This document shows, in pieces, positions 52,380 to 62,940 of a stretch of DNA of 64,000 nucleotides. The notes under the pieces were generated by a model. That model worked only from the letters and a program-made list of their open reading frames with translations, made no database searches and had not been told where the DNA came from. Numbering within the stretch: position 1 is the first letter of the stretch; every line of letters starts with the position of its first letter. The translations under genes were made by a program, and so were the position numbers. Where the stretch lies: NCBI RefSeq assembly GCF_943734655.1, contig NC_071354.1, positions 175,432,411-175,496,410 of the forward strand, written 5' to 3'. Source of the stretch: Sabethes cyaneus. Its lineage: Eukaryota > Arthropoda > Insecta > Diptera > Culicidae.

Positions 52380-53019
52380 AGAAACTGACAGTTTAGTTAA
52401 TGTGACATAGTGCTCATTTCACCCCACCTAAGGGTGCCCATTTCGCCCCCAGTCAATTAGTTAAAGTAAAAATGGGTTTTTACACTAATTATAGTATAAA
52501 ATCAAAACTTCAATGAAGGTGAAATTTGAGATACAATGTATACATCATGTTGCAGTGTGCACTTGATAGTTTAAGATATTTAAATTGTCGTAAAAGCTTA
52601 TTTGGTAGTGCACCAAAATTATAATTTTTTCAGCGTCTGAGAACCAAGTTGAGTTTTTTAATAGAACTCCGTGTTTTAAAAGTAGAGATCACTCATTTTT
52701 TGATAAATAGATACTGTAGTACCTACAGCAGTGTTTCGCATGCCATAGAATGTTACAAAATGCGTACTTCCGTAGAAAAGAGGGGTGCCCATTTCGCCCC
52801 GTGTGCTCATTATGCCCCTAATCCCCCTATGTAGACATTTTAATATTTTAAAATTCTTGCAGTATAGAAACTCTAGTAGCATCACATTGAAGGTTTAATT
52901 ACAAAAAATAGATTTAAGTAAAACCAGTTAGAGAAGACTTTTCAAAATCAACATGAAAGCTTTCACGTGCCTCATTTATCTTTGGGATCTAAATTCAAAT
53001 TTTATTACTTACTTTAATG

Positions 53020-54300
53020 GTAACGGTCGGTTATCGATCCTGCGCTGAACGTATTGTGGTCCTGTCCTGACAGTACTGGTGTCCTGGACAGCCGTTCTTT
53101 ATTCTCTTTGAACACCAGTTGAGCGAGCTGGTGCAGGATCTGTCCCGGAATCTACGACCACTTACTGGTTCTATGCTAACTATAGCTTTGGCTTTTGTTT
53201 CGTTGGGCATTCTAGCTACGTGTCCAGCCTATCGTAGCTTGCCACACTGTACTATTTTCGCTATATCAGTATATTTTGGTACTTGATAAAGTTCAGGGTT
53301 CATGCTTCTGTGCCACATTCCATTTTCCATTTTGCCACCAAGTATTGATCGCAGAATTTGACACTCAAATCTCTAAACACTCGATTATCAGCTTCTTTCA
53401 GTGTCTTTGATTTATGACCGTAAAGGATCACCAGGAGAGCGCCCATTTTGTGCGAATTTGCAGCCTACTGAACTTCTGCTAATCCGTAAAAACCGTCACG
53501 AGGATACCAAGGTATAATTTCTCTACTACCTCACATTGTTTCCATCAAGCTCTACCTCGGCATCTACACGGTTTGGACTCCCGTGTTTCCTACCAGCAAC
53601 TATGTACCTACTTTATTATAGCAGTGTTATGGTGTGTATTAACATCGTTGCTTCCAATTTAAAAGCCCTAAGAATTTTTTCTACTGCCTGCGGTTTATTC
53701 AGATGGTATCGAAGTAATGTTGATTAGCAAATTAAAGTGGTACATTTTCTTGCTTTAAACCATCCAACGTCACGCAATCTACTGAAGTTTGAGGTGCTAT
53801 TCTGGAGTTTGATTTTGACCGATCCAGCGTTGTAAGTATTATCTTCCAGAGCTCATTTCGTTTGACTGAATTGTGCGCCGCCTTAAAGTCAATGAACAGA
53901 TGAAGGGTCTGCAAGTTGTAGGTAGTTGTAGGAGCTTGTCTAGTACCTAACGCAGGGTAAAAATCGGATCCGTCCTTTACTGCAAATGAGACTGTCCAAC
54001 CTCAATCCTCTTTCGCCCAGATCGTGACAATGATCCGGTAGATTGTTTCATACAGCCGCTTGCTCCCTGTTTTTAGAAGTTCAACCGGAAGACAGTCCTT
54101 CCCACCCTTAAACTCACTAATTGCCTTCTAAACTTTCCCTTTGATGGCTTCACAGTGTGACCATCGGTCATGATTCTTCTCTTGTTCCTGCTATTCTCTA
54201 TATTTACCTCTCCTTTAAAGAGCGGCTGTAAATGCTCCCTTAATCCTGTTACTACCGCTGTTTTGTCAGTAAGAAGGTTGCCAATAACGTTGCCATACTT
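53020..54300 (-). mobile_element. RTE-like LINE fragment (pre-RT to C-terminus, decayed)
   Basis: On the minus strand: LLTDKTAVVTGLREHLQPLF (near 54290), LFIDFKAAHNSVKRNELWKI, TLDRSKSNSRIA, VTLDGLKQE (53900-53735), then a YLGILVT relic near 53500, and C-terminal AGHVARMPNETKAKAI (53250-53180). Gaps and stops throughout. The order matches the other RTE-like fossils in the window. Confidence 0.7.
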
Positions 54301-54436
54301 TTTTGAAGAAAAATCCGTAAATTATTAGTTAACTGAAAAGTGTAAATTAATTTCGATACTCGGATGAACCCCGCTTCATTTCTTCTCAATGTGTCATCAC
54401 TCTTTAGCGCCTTTCATTTATAGGTATTGTTAGGGG

Positions 54437-54515
54437 GCTGCTTGGCCGCCGGCTTACACGGCTATAGGGTATGCTTTGGCAAGCGAATGATCGTGGGTTC
54501 AAGTCTTAGTAGAAT
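54437..54515 (+). repeat. tRNA-like SINE head
   Basis: GCTTGGCCGCCGGCTTACACGG followed by GATCGTGGGTTCAAGTCTTA has A/B-box spacing of a tRNA-derived SINE. The tail is not identified. Confidence 0.4.
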
Positions 54516-54872
54516 TTTAATGTCATTTAATGTCAACTGGGCATGGGTTTTTTTCGTGATTTTTCCTTCGCACTGAAATCTATATTATTACCATAACACT
54601 TCTTATGCTTTGTTTACTGGATGGAAGACCTATTTGGGGAAGACTTAGCCAAACCTGATAAGGCCATGCCCGGGGTGATCTATAATGAGGCGAAATTGGT
54701 AGTAGAGTAAGCTTCGAAGAAACGGTTAGAAACTCTGTTATACACACAAGCACGTATGAATAATAATAATTAGCATACTGCTTACTCAATAGTGAATATA
54801 ACAAAACCAAAATGCAGTGCAGAATATAGCAAACATCTCGGGCAACATCACCATAGATCTAATAGTGCTGGC

Positions 54873-54909
54873 CTGCCGTTCTTTATCGACAGGCTTTGCA
54901 GTCGGTTAT
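54873..54909 (-). mobile_element. tRNA-derived SINE, copy 3, tail part
   Basis: CGTTCTTTATCGACAGGCTT and GCAGTCGGTTAT match the tail of copy 1. The rest continues at 56361 beyond the mini-me-like insertion. Confidence 0.65.
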
Positions 54910-56360
54910 TATCTATACCTATAAAAATGGATTTCTGTCTGTCTGCTGTCTGTCCGTATGTTCCTTTTAGAATCGAAAACTACTGAACCGATCGGAGTGA
55001 AAATTCGCATGTTTGGTGCCAGGGAAGGTTCTTATGATGGTTAGAGATCCCTCCCCCAACTAAGAGGGGGGGCTCCAATACAAATCTATACCTATAAAAA
55101 TGGATTTCTGTCTGTCTGCCCGAATATTCCTTATAGAATCGAAAACTACTGAACCGATCGGCGTGAAAATATGCATACAGGGGTTTTTGGGGCCAGGGAA
55201 GGTTCTTATGATGGTGAGAGACCCCTCCCCCACTAAGAGGGGGGGCTGCCATACAAATGAAACACAAATTTCTGCATAACTCGAAAACTAATTAATCAAA
55301 TGGAACCATATTTGGCATGCGGGTGTTTTTGGAGGCATGAATTTTTTCTATGATGAATTGAGACTCCTCTCCCATTTTAGGAGGGGGGGCTCCCATACAA
55401 ATGAAATACAAATTTCCTCATAACTCGAGAACTAATCAAGTAAATGGAACCAAATTTAGCATGTGGGTGTTTTTGTAGGCAATTTTTTTTTCTCCCCTCT
55501 TTAGGAGGGGAATAATGACCCCTCTCCTTTTTAAGAGGGAGGGCTTCCATACAAATGAAATACAAGTTTCCTCATAACTCGAGAACTAATCAAGCAAATG
55601 GAACCATATTTGGCATGTGGTGGGTTTTGGAGGCAGGAATTTTTTAATGATGGTTTGAGACCCCTCACACCTGTGGTAGGGGGATTAGGACTCTCATACA
55701 AATAAAACAGAAATTGTTGCGTAACCCAAAAACTAATCGAACTCGAGAAATTTTAGACTCTTTCATAAAACATTAATCAATAACAAGACCACCAAAAACT
55801 ATCAATAGTAACATTAGATAACTTAGCGCGAGACGGCCACAGGCCGCGAGTGTTGCCGGAGACCTGCCGTCGGAAACGCCGGCCACTGCGGGGGGCAGCC
55901 CTCCGTAGAGATTACCTCTATCTAGGTTTATTTATTTTTCTAGATCTACTGACCTCTATTACTTTCCTTCAGTTGCGTCACCCCTGCGAAATGGTACTTT
56001 CTACGAAAAGATTTTCCGTGAAATGGTACATCCCGCGTAAGGTTTTTCGCGAAATGGTATTCTGCGAAACTTTATATTCCGCGTTATGGTCAACCGAGAA
56101 TTGGTGCTCCGCAAAATGGTATTCGGCGAAATGGTTTGTAATGATGGCGAATATTTAAATGCTATCCGCTTTATTTTATCAGGCTAAGCAATGGGGGGAG
56201 TTGTTTTCTACTTTACTGTGAGGAAAATTTGTATATTAAAACACCCATGAACTCCCCAGAAGCTTGCAAAACTCAAGATTGTGACAAAGGTCCGAGATTC
56301 ACGATTTATGTACAACACTGTTTAATTTGTGGCAATACGAAGTTTGTCGGGTCAGCTAGT
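54910..56360 (-). mobile_element. Mini-me/Helitron-like repeat, copy C, inserted into a SINE
   Basis: On the minus strand it runs from TAGCTGACCCGACAAACTTC (56360) through the start module, GCGAAATGGTA-type units (56140-55985), the GC-rich module (55960-55830), tandem monomers (55750-55230), the GATCGG segment, a GACA run and GAAATCCATTTTTATAGG. The final 173 bp is repeated in tandem (54911-55083 and from 55084). The SINE sequence resumes on either side without a visible target duplication, which fits a Helitron-like mechanism. Confidence 0.75.
55980..56142 (-). repeat. GCGAAATGGTA-type short-motif cluster
   Basis: Variants of GCGAAATGGTAC recur about every 20-25 bp (GTGAAATGGTAC, GCGAAATGGTATT, GCAAAATGGTATT, GCGTTATGGTC). 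A decayed equivalent lies in copy B at 38900-38995. Confidence 0.6.
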
Positions 56361-56470
56361 AGTATGTAGAAAAATTAAGGGTGTAACGTTCCTACTAACT
56401 CTTGTAGCACCGCCCAACCGAGATTTCAACATACGATGACTGGCTTGTTAAGCCAGCATTAGACATAAGA
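56361..56470 (-). mobile_element. tRNA-derived SINE, copy 3, head part
   Basis: AGCACCGCCCAACCGAGATTT and CATACGATGACTGGCTTGTT match the head of copy 1. Together with 54873-54909 this forms one SINE split by copy C. Confidence 0.65.
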
Positions 56471-56479
56471 TTAGGATAT

Positions 56480-57780
56480 GGATTTGAATGCGATGTTGAG
56501 CTTGGGTTTGCCATTTATTTAGAATTGGACTCAAAATTGAACTGAAAATTGGATTCAAACTGGAGCTGAATTGTAAGTTAATGAAATTTGTAATTGGACT
56601 TTGAGTCGAACATAAATTGGAATTAAATTAGATGAGAAATTGGACTTGATGTTGAACAGTAGTTGGACTTGAAATTGAATTTGAAATCAGACTTGACATT
56701 AGAATTGAATTTGACTTAAAATTATGCTTGATATCGAATATAACATTCACTTCGAAATTAAAGTTTAAATCGAAGCTGAAAATGAAATTAAATTTGGCTT
56801 GAAATTTGCTTTAAAATGGGACATTATATTGGGTTTGAAATTAAACTTAAATAAAACATGAGATCGGAGGGGAAATAGTAATTAAATTACACTCGGAATT
56901 GGACTTAAAATTGGATTTAAATTGGACTTGATATTTGACCTCAATGGGACCTGAATTTGCATTCGAAATCGGTGTTGAAATTGGAGTTTAATTAGACTAG
57001 AAGTTTGCTTTAAAATGGGACATTGAAATTATATCTCATCTGGATTTCAAATTACACATTGTAATTAGATTGCAATTGAATTTGTAATTGGCTTTAAAAT
57101 CGGACTTAAAATGTACTTGAAATTGGACCTGAAATCGGAGGTAAAATTAAAACTAAATTGAACTCAGAATCGGACTTAAATAGGAACTTTCAATTTGAAC
57201 TTAAAATTTGATTCGAAATTAGACTTGAAATTGGGCATAAAATTGAACCCGAATGGAACTTTAAATTGCACTGTGGTGAAATTGAAACTAAATTAGACTA
57301 GAAATTGGTTTTAAAATGGGACATAGAAATGGACCCTTAATTAGACTTCGAATTGCACTAGAATTTGGAATTAATTCAATTGCAATGAAATTATGCCTAA
57401 AATTAGAAAAACTAAATTAGAGTTTAAATCGGACTTGAAATGGGACATCAAATTGGATTAGAAATCGGAGATGAAATTGGAATCAAATTGAACTTAAAAT
57501 TGGCTTTAAAATGGGACATTGAAACTGGACCTCAATTGAACTTAAAAATATTTAGTCTTCAAATTGGCCCTAAAATAGGACTTTAAATTGCACTCAAAAT
57601 AGGGTCTGGAATCGTAGATAAAATTTCTACTAGATTAAATTTTAAGTTGGTTTTAAAATGGGACATTAAATTGAAACTGAACTTGTGACTGTACATGAAA
57701 ATGGATTTGAGCTTAAACGACTTAAAGACTTAAATTGAACTCGAAATTAAAGGTAAAATTGGACTTGAGTCTATTTTTAC
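56480..57780 (+). repeat. Degenerate minisatellite of GAAATTGGACTT-type units (1.3 kb)
   Basis: About 12-bp units (TTGAAATTGGAC and variants with AAAATTGGACTT, GAAATTAGACTT, GAATTGGACT) run for about 1.3 kb with frequent substitutions and small length changes. A larger period with TTTAAAATGGGACAT recurs at 56810, 57012, 57314, 57509 and 57654. No coding frame of note. Confidence 0.85.
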
Positions 57781-57959
57781 GCAATTAATTTACTTATTGC
57801 TCATTATTTAACCCGTTGAAGTTATTGAATTGATGACTCCGGACCTCTGCACCATGAGAAATTATTTTGTTATACATTAAATTTGTTACAGAAGGTGGTG
57901 CACGTACCCCAGCCTGCCCAACAAACATTTTTGTTTAAGAATAGCTTATTGAACTATTG

Positions 57960-58760
57960 TACGGTTGTTGCTTTTTGTCTTTTGTTTTAAATTTTTGTTA
58001 TGTGAACTCTGTTGCCTTTTGCTGACGTCTTCTTGTTCTGTTTTAGTTATTTTTTGACGTCTTCTAGTCGTTTTTCATTCTTTTAAACATCCACCTTTCT
58101 GGCATCTTTACATCGTCTTTTTGTCTTTTTAAGGCGTTTGATTTTCATTATTAACTATCGTCTTCTGTGGCGTTTATGTTTGCTCTTGATGGTGTCTTTT
58201 TGTCATCATTTGTTGTGTATTTTTACATTTCATGTCGCTGTATTAATCATCTTTTCTGCATCTATTCGTTTTCACCGTTTTTATAGTCTTTTTTTGGCAT
58301 TTTTTATCGCTTCTTTGGTGTTTCTTCGGTGTCTTATCGTTGTTTTTTTGCGTTTTTTTTTCGCTGTCGTTCCGTCATCTTTTCTCTAATATTTCACCTC
58401 CTCCTCGTCATCTTTTGGTCATACGTTTGCTGCTCGTCGTCCTTTTGTCCCTTTGCGTCATTTTATTATTGTCTTTTCTTCGCCTTTTTGACGTCTTTGG
58501 TCATCCCTTTGTTATCTTTTCTTTGTATTCGTCGTCTTTTCATGGTTTTTTTTACCACCTTTCCATCATATTTTCGTCGTTTGTTGACGTCTGTTTTTGG
58601 CATTAGGACTGCTTTTTTCGGTGGTTTTTTATTGTTGTTTTGGCGTCTGTTCTTCATCTTTTCTTCGTTTTTCGTCTTTTGTCGTTGTTTAGTTGTTCTT
58701 GTTGGGTTGCCTTTCTTTATATTTCAGTCGTGCTTTCATCGCCTTTTTGTTGTGGTGCAA
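57960..58760 (+). repeat. Pyrimidine-rich degenerate CGTCTTTT minisatellite
   Basis: CGTCTTTT, GTTGTTTT and TCATCTTTT-type units with long T runs cover about 800 bp. The strand is strongly T-rich with very few adenines. Open frames up to 162 codons here are products of the composition. Confidence 0.75.
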
Positions 58761-59026
58761 TTATGGTGTAAAACGATTAAAGCTAATTTATGCAAACAGG
58801 ATGAGAATATAAACTAGTTGGCTAAGAAGAATAACTTAATTTGCTTAATAGTTAGAACTCCTGAAAACGTAAACCGTGATACTCCCGTGGCTACGTCCAT
58901 GTGTTGATATGAGTTATGTCCTCGGTTCCCACTTATCCCGTATTCTAACTTGCTGCAAAGTACCTTATAGTTGAGACGTTCTTATGCCTTTCGGCTCATT
59001 TCACGCAGCGCAGTTAACCAAGAAGG

Positions 59027-59576
59027 ATGCGAAAAGTGATACTTGTACTGATTGTTTTCGCTTCACTGCACACTTTTGCTCAACGTGTGAAATGTGTATC
59101 TGAATCGAAGTATTTTATTCCAAATTTTACGGTAATTAATTCTGCGTTACAAACTGAAATTCCACTCGATTGAGTGTCTGTTTTCTTCGAAGGCAAACTG
59201 GTTCAAAGCAACGGAATACTGCAACTACCTCGGAATGCGCCTGGTTATAATTTCTTCCGCCGAGGAGCAAAACAAGGTAACGGAGATGGTTACGAACACG
59301 GATAAATTCAGCAATGAAACCACGGAAATTTGGATCGGAGGAAGTGACTTAGCTGAGGAGGGAAACTTTTACTGGCACTCCACGGGAGTAAGAGTTCGCT
59401 ATACGAACTGGAAGAAACAACAACCGGACAATGCGCACAATGTCGAGCATTGTTTGGAGATTCGATATATTCCCGTTCATGGTTGGAACTGGCACTGGAA
59501 CGATCGGGAGTGTAAGGAACGGCGTTACTTTGTTTGTGAGAATCTGGATCCCGGCAAGGAAATTGTAATGTTCTAA
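59027..59576 (+). CDS. Secreted C-type lectin, galactose-type (QPD) carbohydrate-recognition domain; two exons
   Basis: This is the only gene in the window I would call functional. Exon 1 is 59027-59131 (35 codons). A phase-0 intron of 61 bp (59132-59192, GT...AG) follows, and exon 2 is 59193-59576, giving 162 residues. The start was chosen because it opens a clear signal peptide (MRKVILVLIVFASLHTFA), with likely cleavage near residue 19. One C-type lectin domain fills the rest. Cysteines 45, 122, 142 and 150 fit the two canonical disulfides (45-150 and 122-142); Cys23 is an extra N-terminal cysteine. The sugar and calcium site shows QPD at 112-114, which in this family predicts galactose-type specificity, together with Glu120 and WND at 137-139. 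No transmembrane segment or extra domain is present. Family knowledge: mosquito single-domain lectins of this type act in haemolymph or gut immunity and microbe binding. The biological role here is inference. No neighbouring gene suggests a cluster in this window. Confidence 0.9.
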
Positions 59577-59688
59577 AAATTGTTCAAATTTTACAACAAC
59601 GGAGTAGTTCCGGTTATGACGAATGCCTCTTTGATGTGCTCGGCTCATATAACAGTAACGTATTGTGCTTTACAGCTTTTGAATATAT

Positions 59689-59694
59689 AATAAA
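59689..59694 (+). promoter_or_regulatory. Polyadenylation signal of the lectin gene
   Basis: AATAAA lies 113 bp after the lectin stop codon, in an AT-rich 3' untranslated region. It is the first canonical signal downstream. I see no strong TATA box or initiator upstream of the gene, so the transcription start is not placed. Confidence 0.6.
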
Positions 59695-59699
59695 CGATC

Positions 59700-61164
59700 C
59701 GTTCGATTACCCAAAAGTGTTTCAAAAGCCTTGTAGAAATCAAATTCGTTTTTTTAAATGCCGATTGTTTTGGTTCCCCGGTTGCGCTTGGTGAAATACA
59801 ACTTACTTTACGAGAGTTGCATCTCTATTATCCGTAGTTCAAACACAGTTCGGTCGATGCCATCCATACGGCGCATCCAAACAAGTCTACAGCAGAAAAT
59901 GATACAATCCAACCTGGACTTTATTCAGTTTGAAGTAGCCGTCGTCGAGGCGAGCGCAGATTGAACGATTCGACATGCTTTTCGTTATTCTATGCTTAAT
60001 TTTGCCTGAACCGTATCGCTACTATCTGGGAGCTTTGTTGTTTTTTGTAGCTCACCAGCGGAACAGTTCCGTGAAATGGAGCATCAGCGATAATCATCAT
60101 TTGTTATATTGTAGGATCTCCGGCTGGACGGTGAACCTTTGGCGGCTTTTCAAGTCACTGACAAAGTGCTCGCCATGCCGGCAGGCGGTTAATTTCTAAT
60201 CCAAAAGCGGAGAAGCTTTTTTTTGTATCACTAACCGGTAGTGCGACTGCCGTCACTAGCATCTGTTGCATTAAGATATTGTTAATTATCGGATTGCTGA
60301 CGTAAATTTTTGCAAAACATAAATAATAATTGCAACGGTTTATTTCAGAAATAAAAATGAATAAACATCGCGTTGATTGGGAAACCACGTGAATACCTTC
60401 CGGTAATATTGGTCACCGTTCATTGGACAAATGATGCGGTCTGCCATTAGCATCTTTCGGGATGACTAAGCCTTCAAAGACTCATTTCATGTGCCTGCCA
60501 GCATTCCTAACATTGGTCGAATCGCACTGTTCATGTGCATTCCTTCGTGCCTTTATAGTCGTTCGCATAGCTGCATTCCAGAGACAGTTGCAGTTGGCCA
60601 GAAGAACTGCATCAAATCGTAAGAATGATTGCAATGTGTGACTTTGGTGCAGTGGCCCATAACATACCACCGACTGCAACAGGCTCAAAGATAATCCTTT
60701 GATGGAGTCCAAGTGACAAGTGCTCACTTCTTTGCACATGGTTGAAATTCCTTCTTTCGGTTACTGCCTGTTGGTGCTTTTATCTTACCATATCTATCAT
60801 TTGCATTGATTTATTGCGTATGAAATCTGTTCGGTGCCATGTGAGAGCAGTTTCTGTCGGCGAAGTGTAATCAATTGGATCTTGGAGGAATGTTTGTTGG
60901 TTGCACATGAAAAAATGTTAAAAATTTGCTCTGTTTTTTAGCCAAAAGTTCATCTTTTAAGAACTTCGGAGTGTGGCGAACAGCAAATCAGTTCGGATGG
61001 TCCTGTACTGACAACACAAGAACTAGAGTTTTATTATTTAGTAAATCAAAAATCTACGTAGGTATGATGAACGTTACTTATTATAACTAAACTACAATTA
61101 TAGATGAAGCAACTTTCTAAAAGTAGTCTGTTAATTGCTATTAAAGCATCTTAGAAAAGTCTTT
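59700..61164. other. Unassigned DNA between the lectin and the R1-type LINE
   Basis: No recognisable coding exon, second lectin or repeat. Short open frames of 68-85 codons have no domain. Confidence 0.5.
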
Positions 61165-61418
61165 TATCTATAGTTTTTTTACAATTGGATTGATTGATTC
61201 GAGGATTTGGTGTTTTTTTTCTTTAACGAGTAGGGAAATCTGCACCTGAGAAGACAACTCAGGGAGTGGGGTTTGGTATCCCGACCCCCCTACTGGGGCG
61301 TGAGGATCCAGACCCACTAAAACCCTACTCAAGTCTCCAGCTTCAATCCCCCCTGGCACCACTTTATCGGTATTACTTCAGGCAGGGGCTATTTTGCTTA
61401 ACGCACACTCTTAGATAA

Positions 61419-62023
61419 CTACTGGACTATGGTAGTTAGGCTGTTTATTCGCCGTTGATCGGCTTTCCAGCGATTTTGTAGCTCAAGTACGATCTGGGTA
61501 GCAGCCGCATTGACCGCTCCCCAGACGTCCGAGCTAGAACACATCCTTTGGACTAAGTCATCTGGAGTAGTGTCCTGTCCGCTCACTGCCATCATGTTGC
61601 TTCTCACGCCCGCGAGACGAGGGCATATGAAGAAAGCTTGTTCTGCAGTTTCCTCAACGTCCACGCGTTCGGGACACGCGGGGGACTCCGCCTGCCCAAA
61701 CTTGTGCAGATACTGTCTAAAACAACCATGCCCTGACAGATTTGTGTCAGGTGGAAGTTGACTTCGCCGTGGCGCCTGTTGACCCATCCGGATAGTTCCG
61801 GGATAAGTCTATGTATCCACCGGCCTTTTGTGGAATCAGACCATGCCCGCTGCCATGTGATCATCGAGGCCGATCTTGTGGTACTCCGTATGCCTCTAGT
61901 TCCACGTTGGTTGAAGCACTCTACGTCCTCGCTGATGATGATACCAATAGGCATCATACCCGCTAAGACGCAGATTGCGTCATGTGAAACTGTGCGGTAC
62001 GCACTCGCCACTCTTAAGCACAT
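61419..62023 (-). pseudogene. R1-type LINE post-RT C-terminal domain (frameshifted)
   Basis: The frame at 62023-61790 reads LRVASAYRTVSHDAICV, GMMPIGIIISEDVEC and KGRWIHRLIPELSGWV, all typical of R1-clade ORF2 downstream of RT. After a frameshift near 61790, a second frame continues LSGHGCFRQYLHKFGQ and then ESPACPERVDVEETAEQAFF, which corresponds to the CCHC-type C-terminal motif region, ending near 61419. The same-frame relation of 62872 and 62023 (849 bp apart) supports one original ORF2. Confidence 0.75.
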
Positions 62024-62940
62024 GAGACGATAGGTGCTTTCCAGCTTGGCTAGATAGCTTTTGGTACCTAACGTCGACGACTACACCGGCCCGCCATACC
62101 TGAGTATGAACTAGACCACGTTGGCTAATAGCCTTCGCTTGCTGCCATATACCGCAGAGCTATTAGACATCATACGAGACAATACGAGTCTGTTAAGGAT
62201 AACCCTCTCCAGTACCTTGCCGGCAGCATCGAGCAGACAGATCGGCCTATATGACGAGGGGACACCCGGAGGTTTTCCAGGCTTCGGCAATAGGACCAGG
62301 TTCTGTCGCTTCCATCTGTCCGGGAAGTGGTCATCTTCCAGGCATCTACTCATTACTGCCCCGAATAATTCGGGAGCCTCTAGAATAGCCGCTTTAATGG
62401 CCATATTCGGGATACCGTCTGGCCCCGGTGCCTTGCTCACTTTAGCGATCTCGATGAGCTCCTCGTTCGTAACCGTCACTTCCTCCCCGACCTCCAAACC
62501 GCCGTCGCCCACGTTACTTTGGATGTTCGGCTGGGAGGCCGACCATCCTATGCTATGGTCTGAGATACTGGAACGTCGGCCTTGGGACGACTCAGCGACC
62601 TGGGGCCAGGGACTTGGCTCGTGGCGCGGAAAGAGGCCCTCGATGATCCGCTCCAGTATGTCTGGCGATTGCTTTGCGGGCGCCGTCACGCCCTTGGTCT
62701 TTGCCATTACGACCCTGTGGGCACCACCCCACGGGTTCGCATTGGCACTACCACTTAACCTTTCAAAGCAGGCTCGTTTACTAGCTTTTATCCCACTCTT
62801 AAGCGCTGCGCGTGCAGCAACAAGTGCTACTCGACATTCAACCCTGCCGTCGTCCGAAAGAGCTCTTTGCATAATTCTCCTCGTACGAAAGCACGCTCCG
62901 CGGAGCTCCGCAATTTTATCTATCCACCAGTAAGTCGGTG
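62024..62940 (-). pseudogene. R1-type LINE reverse transcriptase, N-terminal part fused to post-RT region by deletion
   Basis: Recognisable RT blocks are KAPGPDGIPNMAIKAAI, FPDRWKRQNLVLLPKPGKP and YRPICLLDAAGKVLERVI (fingers). Immediately after NRLVLSRMMSNSS the sequence jumps to VYGSKRRLLANVV, a segment that in relatives lies well after the YADD palm. The catalytic palm, including the YADD box, is therefore absent, a collapse of probably several hundred bases. In-frame stops follow at 62111 and near 62070, within FILRYGGP-type sequence. The element cannot have reverse-transcribed itself in this state. Confidence 0.75.

Larger units (their letters stand above)
51479..52827. mobile_element. 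Pogo-type DNA transposon with TIRs and TA target (deletion derivative)
   Basis: The left end GGGGCATTAGGGGCATAATG and the right end CATTATGCCCCTAATCCCCC are inverted repeats, with TA on both sides (51477-51478 and 52828-52829). Internal copies of GGGGCATAATGAGCACCC occur at 51688-51723. A CA-rich tract occupies 51765-51860. The only coding remnant is the psq-type N-terminus on the minus strand. No DDE catalytic domain remains. Confidence 0.75.

Noticed and set aside
58329..58817. 162-codon hydrophobic frame resembling a membrane protein
   Set aside because: It comes entirely from T-rich CGTCTTTT repeats; Phe/Leu/Val richness is a composition effect.
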